DNA of 23,318 nt from CAZQLE01 sp964593905 (GTDB lineage Bacteria > Chloroflexota > Anaerolineae > Anaerolineales > Anaerolineaceae): positions 1-23,318 of the forward strand of contig CAZQLE010000041.1 in the NCBI GenBank assembly GCA_964593905.1, read 5' to 3'. The notes beneath the pieces are model-generated. The model worked only from the letters and a program-made list of their open reading frames with translations. It ran no database searches and was not told the origin of the DNA. A program made the translations under genes and the position numbers. How positions within the stretch are numbered: the stretch's first letter is position 1; each line of letters starts with the position of its first letter. Below are positions 1 to 6,492 of the stretch, piece by piece.

Positions 1-2
1 AG

Positions 3-530
3 GCCGTCATCAAATCGGTGGTTACGGCCTGCGCGCGCTTATCGGCCCGTCAGCATGGGGCTTTGATCATCTTGCAGCGCAACGACATTCTGGTGGAATA
101 TATGCGCACCGGCGTGAAAATGGATTCGGCGGTGACCCCCGAGCTGCTGCTTCAGGTGTTTTACCCGAACACCCCTCTGCATGATGGCGCGGTGATCATT
201 GCCTATGGCCGGCTGGCGGCGGCGGCCTGTGTGATGCCGCTATCGGCTTCGGGCATCTTGAACCGCTCCCCCGAACGGCAGATGGGTCTGCGTCACCGCG
301 CAGCTCTGGGGACCTCTGAGGCGACCGATGCGATTGCCGTGGTGGTTTCAGAAGAAACCGGTTCAATTTCCATCGCTCATGGGGGGCGAATGATCCGGCG
401 TTTAGACAGCGAACGGTTGGAGAACATTCTGACCGCGTTTTATCATAACCCCGAGGAAATTAAATCCGTCTTCCCAATTATCCAACGGGTTCGCGACCGG
501 TTGGGCATTGGCCGGCAGGGGGAGGAGTAA
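3..530 (+). CDS. cdaA: Diadenylate cyclase CdaA, C-terminal part (5' end outside window)
   Basis: Makes the second messenger c-di-AMP from two ATP. The reading frame is open from base 3 to the TAA at 528-530, giving about 175 residues of the DAC domain; the N-terminal membrane helices lie upstream of the window. Both hallmark motifs are visible: LHDGAVII (the DGA codons at 183-191) and RHRAALG (RHR codons at 291-299), followed by the typical VVSEETG segment. The stop codon directly abuts the ATG of the CdaR gene, so the two are co-transcribed and probably translationally coupled. The pairing with a YbbR-domain protein is the standard cdaA-cdaR arrangement, in which CdaR is an extracytoplasmic regulator of the membrane-bound cyclase. 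The internal GTG at 18 is not the true start. The identity is very secure; only the N-terminus is missing. Confidence 0.95.
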   Translation, partial: AVIKSVVTACARLSARQHGALIILQRNDILVEYMRTGVKMDSAVTPELLLQVFYPNTPLHDGAVIIAYGRLAAAACVMPLSASGILNRSPERQMGLRHRAALGTSEATDAIAVVVSEETGSISIAHGGRMIRRLDSERLENILTAFYHNPEEIKSVFPIIQRVRDRLGIGRQGEE

Positions 531-1781
531 ATGTTAAAACCGCTGCGAAATTTTGTTGGCAATTTGCCGGCATTTCTGCTGGCTTTTTCGCTGGCAGTGG
601 CGGTTTGGATTTCGGCAGTGACCGCCAGCGACCCGACCCAGGACCGGCTTTACCCGCGTTTGATTCAGATTGAAACGGTCGGGTTGGACCCGAATCTGGT
701 TGTGACTGAAAGCATTGCCCAGCAGGTGTCGCTGACCATTAGCGCCCCCAGCTCGATCTGGGAGCGGATTGTGAATGAGCAGATTCGGGTGCGGGCGGTT
801 GCCGATCTAACCGGGTTGGCGTCGGGCGAACATACCGTTCCGATCCAAATTCAGATTGGAATTCGCCCGGCGGTGGTCAGCTCTTATTCGCCGAAATCGC
901 TGCAAATTAATCTGGAGGAACTGGTCTCGCGCGGTTTTCCGGTAAAGGCTGTTTTGCGCGGCGAGCTGGGGGTTGGCTATCAGACCGGTGATTCGCTGAT
1001 TGACCCCGAAGAAGTGATTGTCAGTGGACCAAAATCGGCTGTGGATCGCGTATCGGAGGTCCGGTTACAGGTGGACTTGAACCGGGCGACCGAGACCATT
1101 CAGCGCTCTGCCACATTGCAGGCTGTGGACAAAAACGGAAATACGATCAGCGATGTGAGCATTAGCCCTGATCAGATCGATTATAAGCTTGAGATCACCC
1201 AGCGCGGCGGGTATCGCAACGTGGTGGTGAAAGTGGTATTGAAAGGCCAGGTGGTGGATGGTTATCGGGTGACCAATATTTCGGTCTTCCCGCCGGCGGT
1301 GACGGTTTTTTCGACCGACCCGCAACTGGTGGAAGACCTGCCCGGTTATGTTGAGACTGCTGCGCTGGATCTTAACGGGGTTAAGGATGATGTGGATGTG
1401 GGGCTGCCGTTAACCCTGCCGGCCGGGGTGCAGATTGTGGGAGATCAGACCGTGGCGGTGCAGGTTGGGGTGGCATCGATTGAAGGCAGCCTGACCCTGA
1501 ATAATATGCAAGTTGAAGTGATCGGCCTTGAGCCAGGGCTGATTGGCAAAGTTTCGCCTTCGGGCGTTGACGTATTTCTGACCGGACCAGTGCCGCTGCT
1601 GAGCAGCCTGACCACAAAAGATGTGCGTGTAGTCGTTGATCTGACCGGAGAAAAAATTGGCACCTATCAGCGGGTGCCACGCGTTGAAATTGCAGTGGAT
1701 GATATCACCGTCCAATCAATTTTGCCCGGTTCAGTCGAAATTGTGGTAGAAAAGGGTACCGCGGTCACGCAGACGCCCTGA
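531..1781 (+). CDS. cdaR: YbbR-domain protein CdaR, regulator of CdaA
   Basis: A 416-residue protein with a single N-terminal membrane helix (about residues 13-31) followed by an extracytoplasmic region built of about four YbbR repeats (roughly 32-125, 130-222, 228-315 and 320-408). The repeats are rich in beta strands and show the recurring pattern of a hydrophobic strand, a short P/G turn and a final strand such as V-x-V-x-L or I-x-Y-x-L. Members of the family bind CdaA and alter its c-di-AMP output. The ATG at 531 follows the cdaA stop with no gap and has a GGGGGAGGAG ribosome site just upstream, within the end of cdaA. The 20-base gap to der suggests that all three genes share a transcript. 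The number and edges of the repeats were judged by eye; the family call is firm. Confidence 0.9.
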   Translation: MLKPLRNFVGNLPAFLLAFSLAVAVWISAVTASDPTQDRLYPRLIQIETVGLDPNLVVTESIAQQVSLTISAPSSIWERIVNEQIRVRAVADLTGLASGEHTVPIQIQIGIRPAVVSSYSPKSLQINLEELVSRGFPVKAVLRGELGVGYQTGDSLIDPEEVIVSGPKSAVDRVSEVRLQVDLNRATETIQRSATLQAVDKNGNTISDVSISPDQIDYKLEITQRGGYRNVVVKVVLKGQVVDGYRVTNISVFPPAVTVFSTDPQLVEDLPGYVETAALDLNGVKDDVDVGLPLTLPAGVQIVGDQTVAVQVGVASIEGSLTLNNMQVEVIGLEPGLIGKVSPSGVDVFLTGPVPLLSSLTTKDVRVVVDLTGEKIGTYQRVPRVEIAVDDITVQSILPGSVEIVVEKGTAVTQTP

Positions 1782-1801
1782 TGAAGAATTGAGGAATTGT
1801 A

Positions 1802-3163
1802 ATGAAGAAACCTGTTGTCGCTCTGGTAGGGCGGCCCAATGTTGGCAAAAGCACCTTGTTTAATCGGCTGGCGGGTGAACCGCTGGCGATTGTGGATGAT
1901 ACTCCGGGCACCACCCGTGACCGAATTTTTTCGGAAGCGGAGTGGACGGGGGTTGAGTTTGATATTGTGGATACCGGCGGTATTGACCCTTCGGGGGGTG
2001 GGAAAGAACCCCTTTCGATTGGCTCGGCCGACTTTATCAGCGAGATCCGCACCCAGGCCCAGGTGGCCATTGAAGAAGCAGACGTGGTGCTTTTCATTGT
2101 GGATGCGATCATGGGGGTCACCCCGGCAGATGTTGAGGTGGCCCACCTGCTGCGCAAAAAGCAAAAGATGGTGGACGGGGTACCCCAGCCGCCGATTTTG
2201 CTGGTGGTGAACAAGGCCGACAGCGCAGGGCTGCGCGGCAATGCCAATCAATTTTATGAACTGGCAATGGGCGAGCCCTATGCGATTTCATCGGTTCACG
2301 GCACGGGCACGGGCGATATGTTGGATGCCCTGGTTAAGCTTTTGCCCCCGCAGGTCGAAGAAGAAGACGACGACTCGGTCAAAATTGCTCTGGTGGGCAA
2401 GCCAAATGTGGGCAAATCCAGTTTGCTTAACCGCCTGATTGGTGAAGAACGGTCGATTGTCAGCCCAATTGCCGGCACAACGCGCGATGCGGTTGATACG
2501 AAGATTGAGGTCAACGGGCTTCCGGTTACGCTGATCGATACCGCCGGAATTCGCCGGCGCGGGCGTATTGAACCGGGGGTGGAAAAATACAGCGTGTTAC
2601 GGTCAATGCGGGCGATTGAACGAGCCGATGTTTCGTTGTTGTTGATCGATGCCCAGGACGGCATCAGCGCTCAAGATACGCATATTGCCGGGTTCATTCT
2701 GGAAGCCTGGAAGAGCTGTGTGGTGGTGGTTAATAAATGGGATGCGATTGAAAAAGATAACTACACCATGCAGGAATATACCGACCGCATCCGGCGGGAA
2801 TTGAATTTCATGCCCTACGTGCCCATTTTGTTCATTTCGGCTCTAACCGGCCAACGGGTCGACCAGGTGCTCGAAACCGCCCTGCGTGTTCAAGAAGAAC
2901 GTCTGGCGCGCATCACAACCAGCAGCCTGAATTCGATTTTGCAAAAGGCTCAGGATGCCCATGCCGCCACTTCGAAGAGCGGCAAATCGCTGCGGGTCTA
3001 TTATGGCAATCAAGTGCGCAGCGACCCGCCAACTTTTTTGCTGCATTGCAATGATCCCAAACTGGGCCATTTTACCTATGTGCGTTACCTTGAAAATCAG
3101 ATCCGTAAGGAATATGGTTTTCTGGGCACCCCGATTCGTGTGATTCTCAAAGCGCGTCGCTAG
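1802..3163 (+). CDS. der: Ribosome-biogenesis GTPase Der (EngA)
   Basis: A double-domain GTPase that acts in 50S ribosomal subunit assembly. At 453 residues it has the normal length. The first G domain shows the P-loop GRPNVGKS (10-17), DTGG (57-60) and NKAD (137-140). The second shows GKPNVGKS (199-206), DTAG (246-249) and NKWD (311-314). An acidic linker (about 186-191) joins the two G domains, and a KH-like domain occupies about 355-453, ending in the usual basic tail. All GTP-binding motifs are intact, so the protein should be active. The start at 1802 is preceded by a weak GAGG, and the reading frame begins at the conserved KKPVVALVG strand, which supports this start. It sits between cdaR and the ASCH gene with short gaps, consistent with one operon. 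Confidence 0.97.
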   Translation: MKKPVVALVGRPNVGKSTLFNRLAGEPLAIVDDTPGTTRDRIFSEAEWTGVEFDIVDTGGIDPSGGGKEPLSIGSADFISEIRTQAQVAIEEADVVLFIVDAIMGVTPADVEVAHLLRKKQKMVDGVPQPPILLVVNKADSAGLRGNANQFYELAMGEPYAISSVHGTGTGDMLDALVKLLPPQVEEEDDDSVKIALVGKPNVGKSSLLNRLIGEERSIVSPIAGTTRDAVDTKIEVNGLPVTLIDTAGIRRRGRIEPGVEKYSVLRSMRAIERADVSLLLIDAQDGISAQDTHIAGFILEAWKSCVVVVNKWDAIEKDNYTMQEYTDRIRRELNFMPYVPILFISALTGQRVDQVLETALRVQEERLARITTSSLNSILQKAQDAHAATSKSGKSLRVYYGNQVRSDPPTFLLHCNDPKLGHFTYVRYLENQIRKEYGFLGTPIRVILKARR

Positions 3164-3173
3164 AAGGTTTTCG

Positions 3174-3656
3174 ATGCCAGTCGATTTTAAGGAAGAAGTC
3201 AACACCTTCTGGAAGGCATTCTGTGCAGAAAATTCATCGCCTGCTGAGGCAGATGAATTTTCTGCCTGGTCTTTTGGTGATCACCCGGACCTGGCCGATG
3301 AACTGGCCGGGCTGGTAAAGCGCGGGATTAAAACCGCGACCTGTTGTTCGCTGCTCGAGATTCAGGCAGTGGGAGAACCGGTTCCACAGGTGGGTGATTT
3401 TAGTGTGATTCTTGATGGACAGGGAAAACCAGTCTGTATCATTCGTACCGATGACGTGTGCATTATCCCCTTTAATGAGGTGGGGGCCGAATTTGCATTT
3501 GAAGAAGGCGAGGATGACCGCTCTCTGGCGGCATGGCGTGAAGGCCACTGGCGATATTTTACGCGCGTTCATGCTGCGGTTAAGTTACCTCTGACAGAAA
3601 CCATCCCGGTGGTTTGCGAACGGTTTCATGTCGTTTATCGGGCAGATGAACCTTGA
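3174..3656 (+). CDS. ASCH-domain protein
   Basis: A 160-residue soluble protein with an ASCH (PUA-related beta-barrel) domain. Recognisable segments are the FGD-x-P-x-LADEL stretch (about 34-44), the GIKTAT motif (51-56) that lines the RNA/nucleotide pocket in this family, VGD-x-SVILDG-x-GKPVCIIRT (73-92), and EEG-x-DDRSLAAWREGHW (110-126). ASCH proteins are thought to bind RNA or modified nucleosides: E. coli YqfB is a small ASCH amidohydrolase of N4-acetylcytidine, and ribonuclease activity has been reported for a longer bacterial member. The substrate of this protein cannot be told from sequence. The ATG at 3174 lies 10 bases after der. The stop is followed directly by a GTG (3657) in the frame of lepB, but that is probably not the lepB start. 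The family call is secure and the function open. Confidence 0.85.
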   Translation: MPVDFKEEVNTFWKAFCAENSSPAEADEFSAWSFGDHPDLADELAGLVKRGIKTATCCSLLEIQAVGEPVPQVGDFSVILDGQGKPVCIIRTDDVCIIPFNEVGAEFAFEEGEDDRSLAAWREGHWRYFTRVHAAVKLPLTETIPVVCERFHVVYRADEP

Positions 3657-3677
3657 GTGCTGCTGAAATCCGTTCCC

Positions 3678-3706
3678 TTGCAGTCCATTTCAACCCGCTT
3701 TATAAT
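3678..3706 (+). promoter_or_regulatory. Predicted promoter for lepB (possibly leaderless)
   Basis: TTGCAG at 3678-3683 and a perfect TATAAT at 3701-3706 are separated by 17 bases. The -10 box ends 7 bases before the ATG at 3714, so the predicted transcript would begin at or within a base of that ATG. No ribosome binding site is visible before any candidate lepB start. The promoter overlaps the start of the open frame rather than the upstream gene. Confidence 0.5.
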
Positions 3707-3713
3707 GACTGAA

Positions 3714-4340
3714 ATGGACCCAATAACCCAGGAACCCAACCCCGAAACGGCCGATTTGCCGCGTTCTGCCGGTTTGGATGTTAAAACACAACCGGCCAGC
3801 GCCAAAACAACGCTGAGCGGTTATTTGACCGAACTGTTGCAGACGGTTTTGCTGGCGCTGGTTTTGTATTTTCTGATCGACGCCGTGGTGGCCCGTGTGC
3901 GGGTGGAGAATATCAGCATGCTGCCCACCTTGCAGCCGGGTGAGTTTATTCTGGTTAACAAACTGGCCTACCGGTTGGGCGAGGTGGAACGCGGTGATAT
4001 TATCGTGTTTCATAATCCGACCAATCCACTGGAAGATTATATTAAACGCGTTATCGGCATTCCCGGCGATACGGTTGTAGTGGGAGGGGGGCAGGTTTCG
4101 ATCAACGGTTTTACCGTCAGTGAAGATTATCTGACTGCACCGCCCGGTTATAGCGGCGAATGGCAGGTGCCTCTCGACTCACTGTTTGTTTTGGGCGATA
4201 ACCGCAACCAGTCGTTGGATTCACATAGCTGGGGGTATGTCCCTTTTCGCAATGTGGTTGGCCGCGCACTGGTAATTTACTGGCCGTTTGATAAGGCCCG
4301 GGTGTTAAACCATCCGCGTATGGTTGAAGCTGCTCGTTAA
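3714..4340 (+). CDS. lepB: Signal peptidase I
   Basis: Cleaves signal peptides from exported proteins at the outer face of the cytoplasmic membrane. With the start at 3714 the protein has 208 residues: a short acidic cytoplasmic segment, one membrane helix (about 42-60) and the catalytic domain. The serine of box B is in SMLPTL (Ser68), the general-base lysine is in YIKRVIGIPGD (Lys111), and the late GDNRNQSLDSHSWG box is complete, so the Ser-Lys dyad is intact. Start choice: the frame is open from a GTG at 3657, with ATGs at 3705 and 3714. I prefer 3714 because a perfect -10 box covers 3701-3706 and no ribosome site precedes any of the starts. An automatic annotation may use 3705 or 3657. 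deoC follows after 13 bases. Confidence 0.93.
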   Translation: MDPITQEPNPETADLPRSAGLDVKTQPASAKTTLSGYLTELLQTVLLALVLYFLIDAVVARVRVENISMLPTLQPGEFILVNKLAYRLGEVERGDIIVFHNPTNPLEDYIKRVIGIPGDTVVVGGGQVSINGFTVSEDYLTAPPGYSGEWQVPLDSLFVLGDNRNQSLDSHSWGYVPFRNVVGRALVIYWPFDKARVLNHPRMVEAAR

Positions 4341-4353
4341 TAAGGACGATACC

Positions 4354-5103
4354 ATGATTACAATGAATACCATTCGCCAACAAATTGAGACTTATGCGGT
4401 TGAGCTGCCTGTTTTTTCGGGCGGAACTCCGTTGGACCCGCCGATTGCCCGCTGGATCGACCATACGTTATTAAAACCGGAGGCGACCCCGGCCCAAATT
4501 GATCAGATTTGCAGCGAGGCGATTGCCAACCAGTTTGCAGCTGTATGCATCAACCCTATTTTTGTAAGCCGTGTGGCAAAAGCATTGCAAGGGTCGGGTG
4601 TAAAAACTTGCACAGTGGTCGGTTTTCCCTTGGGTGCGGTCCCTACGGCAACAAAAGTGTTTGAGACCGCTGAAGCCATTGCGCAGGGCGCTGAAGAAAT
4701 TGACATGGTCATTTCCATCGGGCTGTTAAAAGCCGGCGCATACGAACAGGTCTATGAGGATATTCATCAGGTGGCCGAAGCCTGTCATCGCGGCGGGGCG
4801 CTTTTAAAAGTCATCATCGAGACGGTGTTGCTCGATCGGAAAGAAAAAATTGCCGCGTCGTTGTTGACGCGTGAAGCAGGGGCCGATTTTGTGAAGACTT
4901 CCACCGGTTTTGCCGGCGGCGGCGCCACCCCTGAGGATGTTGAACTGATGCGCCGCGTGGTTGGCCCGGCTCTGGGTGTGAAGGCGGCCGGCGGTGTGCG
5001 CAGCCTGGCGGATGCTTATGGCATGCTCCGCGCCGGAGCGACGCGCCTGGGTACCAGCGCGGGTGCGAAAATTGCGATTGAAGAACGGGAATTAAAGAAA
5101 TAA
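4354..5103 (+). CDS. deoC: Deoxyribose-phosphate aldolase
   Basis: Splits 2-deoxy-D-ribose 5-phosphate into glyceraldehyde 3-phosphate and acetaldehyde in deoxynucleoside catabolism. The 249-residue TIM barrel has the expected catalytic set: Asp117 in EIDMVI, Lys152 in LLKVIIET, the Schiff-base Lys181 in FVKTSTGF, and Lys210 in VKAAGGVR. The start at 4354 is chosen because AAGGA (4342-4346) sits 7 bases upstream; a TTG at 4324 inside lepB is unlikely and an ATG at 4363 is possible. It lies 13 bases after lepB and one base before the zinc-finger gene, so it is part of the same run. The nucleoside-type ABC cassette at the far end of this window could supply its substrate pathway, but the two are 13 kb apart and this is inference. 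Confidence 0.95.
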   Translation: MITMNTIRQQIETYAVELPVFSGGTPLDPPIARWIDHTLLKPEATPAQIDQICSEAIANQFAAVCINPIFVSRVAKALQGSGVKTCTVVGFPLGAVPTATKVFETAEAIAQGAEEIDMVISIGLLKAGAYEQVYEDIHQVAEACHRGGALLKVIIETVLLDRKEKIAASLLTREAGADFVKTSTGFAGGGATPEDVELMRRVVGPALGVKAAGGVRSLADAYGMLRAGATRLGTSAGAKIAIEERELKK

Positions 5104-5104
5104 G

Positions 5105-5389
5105 ATGGCATTGGAACAAGAAGAAACTTTACCGTGCACCGAGTGCCAGGCCGGTCAAATGCACCGCACCTCGGTCACTTATTTTACCTGGCTGGGTGAT
5201 GATCTGGTAACCGTGCCCGATTTTCCGTCGTGGGTGTGCGATTTATGCGGCCGGCGCGAATATGATCTGGCGGCGCTTAATCAGCTCAGTTTGCTGCTTA
5301 GCCCCACAGCCGGCAAACCGGCCAACCGGCGGCGGTTTATCCGCAAGCATCCCGATTCACAGAAACATCGTCCCATAAAGCCGGAATAA
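5105..5389 (+). CDS. Small YgiT-type zinc-finger protein
   Basis: A 94-residue protein with two CxxC knuckles (Cys11/Cys14 and Cys45/Cys48) about 30 residues apart. This is the layout of the YgiT-type zinc-finger family, related to the zinc-binding N-terminal domain of the antitoxin MqsA. The segment between the knuckles and the following LCGRREYDLAALNQL stretch fit the family. After the finger there is only a short basic tail (NRRRFIRKH), with no helix-turn-helix domain of the kind found in full MqsA. No toxin-like partner gene is beside it. The ATG is one base after the deoC stop, so translation is probably coupled to deoC. The domain call is good; the role is unknown, with DNA or RNA binding or a relic antitoxin as possibilities. 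Confidence 0.75.
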   Translation: MALEQEETLPCTECQAGQMHRTSVTYFTWLGDDLVTVPDFPSWVCDLCGRREYDLAALNQLSLLLSPTAGKPANRRRFIRKHPDSQKHRPIKPE

Positions 5390-5462
5390 ATTCTGCCTGG
5401 CCTCACGGCGGGCTGCGAAATTTTTTCAGGATCGTGGAGCATACCCGGTCTGGAATTTTATT

Positions 5463-5498
5463 CATCCTCGAACGCTTTTGCGCCGGGGATGTTTTTTT
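5463..5498 (+). terminator. Intrinsic terminator after the cdaA-to-zinc-finger gene run
   Basis: The outer stem CATCCTCG (5463-5470) pairs with CGGGGATG (5484-5491), with one T-G wobble. An inner perfect CGC-TTTT-GCG stem-loop lies at 5473-5482, and seven T residues follow at 5492-5498. It ends plus-strand transcripts 75 bases after the zinc-finger gene and before the sdh promoter. Confidence 0.85.
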
Positions 5499-5563
5499 AA
5501 TTTCTCTGATCATGGAACGGTCATTTTTATTTCAACCAATCTTTACCTGATTTTATAAATTTT

Positions 5564-5572
5564 TGCTACAAT
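5564..5572 (+). promoter_or_regulatory. Predicted extended -10 promoter of the sdh operon
   Basis: TGC-TACAAT at 5564-5572 is an extended -10 element in a strongly AT-rich block (5521-5580) just after the upstream terminator. A -35-like TTTACC lies at 5542-5547 with a long 19-base spacer, so the extended TG is probably important. The predicted transcript start is near 5579, leaving a leader of about 90 bases before sdhC. I see no regulator palindrome in that leader. Confidence 0.5.
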
Positions 5573-5670
5573 AACTTTTAGCACGGTATCAGACAAACAG
5601 TGGCGTTGAGGGGATGATCTTCCCGGTCATTGCCCCGTTATCGAAAAGCCGAATTTCAGTGGAGGTTCAC

Positions 5671-6090
5671 ATGGCAAACCTTAAAACGACCCTGCGCGGT
5701 TACACGACGTATCGCGGACGCGAGGGTCAAATTAGTTTTTTAATGCACCGCATCACCGGTCTGGGGGTTTTGCTGTTCCTTTCGATCCATATTCTTGATA
5801 CGGCTTTTGTCTATTTTGCCCCACATCTTTATATGGAAGCCATTGCGCTTTACCGTTCCACCCTGTTTGGAATTGGTGAGGTGGGCCTGGTGTTTTGCGT
5901 ATTTTTTCATGGAATTAATGGGCTGCGCATTGCAATTTTGGATCTTTTTGCACCCCACGCCTGGACCATTGCCCTTTCACGCAATGCATTCCGCTGGACG
6001 CTGGGGTTAACCCTGTTGTTATGGCTGCCCGCCACGGTGATTATGGTGCGCAATCTGTTGATCCACAATTTTGGAATGGTGCTTGGATAA
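5671..6090 (+). CDS. sdhC: Succinate dehydrogenase cytochrome b556 subunit SdhC
   Basis: One of two membrane anchors of succinate:quinone oxidoreductase (complex II). The 139-residue protein has three predicted membrane helices (about 28-50, 66-90 and 105-128). The family motif with Ser22, His26 and Arg27 (SFLMHRITG) precedes helix 1. His80 in FFHGINGLR matches the haem-b axial ligand of E. coli SdhC (His84, in an H-x3-GxR context). The start at 5671 is chosen because GGAGG (5661-5665) lies 5 bases upstream; the frame also opens from an ATG at 5614, but that start lacks good spacing and would add a non-conserved extension. sdhD follows within about 12 bases. Promoter and terminator signals upstream show that sdhC is the first gene of its operon. 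Confidence 0.92.
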   Translation: MANLKTTLRGYTTYRGREGQISFLMHRITGLGVLLFLSIHILDTAFVYFAPHLYMEAIALYRSTLFGIGEVGLVFCVFFHGINGLRIAILDLFAPHAWTIALSRNAFRWTLGLTLLLWLPATVIMVRNLLIHNFGMVLG

Positions 6091-6102
6091 GTGAGGCAGA
6101 TG

Positions 6103-6480
6103 ATGACCCCCTCTCAAAAAACTGTGCGTGTGCCGCGAAACTTTGAGACAATCGCCTGGAGCTGGATGCGCTACAGCGGCTTTTTGCTGATTTTTCTGGC
6201 GTTTGGACATATTATTTTGCAGGATGTGATTGTTGGCGTTCATGCCATTGATCTGGATTATGTGCAAATGCGCTGGGCAAATATCGGCTGGCGTATTTTT
6301 GATGCTCTTTTGCTGGCGTTTGCTTTTGCCCACGGGGTTAACGGCGCTCGTCAGGTGATTAATGACTATGTTCACAGCCTGCGCTGGCTGCGGGTGATTA
6401 ATATTGGCCTGCTGGTTTTCTGGGCCGTAATCACGTTTATCGGCGCTGCGGCGCTGGTGGGCGGCGTTTCTGCCGGTTAA
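6103..6480 (+). CDS. sdhD: Succinate dehydrogenase membrane anchor SdhD
   Basis: Second membrane anchor of complex II, 125 residues with three predicted helices (about 24-44, 62-84 and 98-120). His77 and Tyr89 in AHGVNGARQVINDY are spaced exactly as His71 (haem ligand) and Tyr83 (quinone site) of E. coli SdhD, so the complex probably holds a b haem between SdhC and SdhD and a nearby quinone site. Start choice: GTG 6091 directly follows the sdhC stop and ATGs lie at 6100 and 6103. GAGG at 6093-6096 is best spaced for 6103, so I use that one. sdhA begins 12 bases after the stop. The small-anchor sequence is poorly conserved as usual, but its position and key residues make the call secure. Confidence 0.9.
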   Translation: MTPSQKTVRVPRNFETIAWSWMRYSGFLLIFLAFGHIILQDVIVGVHAIDLDYVQMRWANIGWRIFDALLLAFAFAHGVNGARQVINDYVHSLRWLRVINIGLLVFWAVITFIGAAALVGGVSAG

Positions 6481-6492
6481 AAGGAGCCTTGC

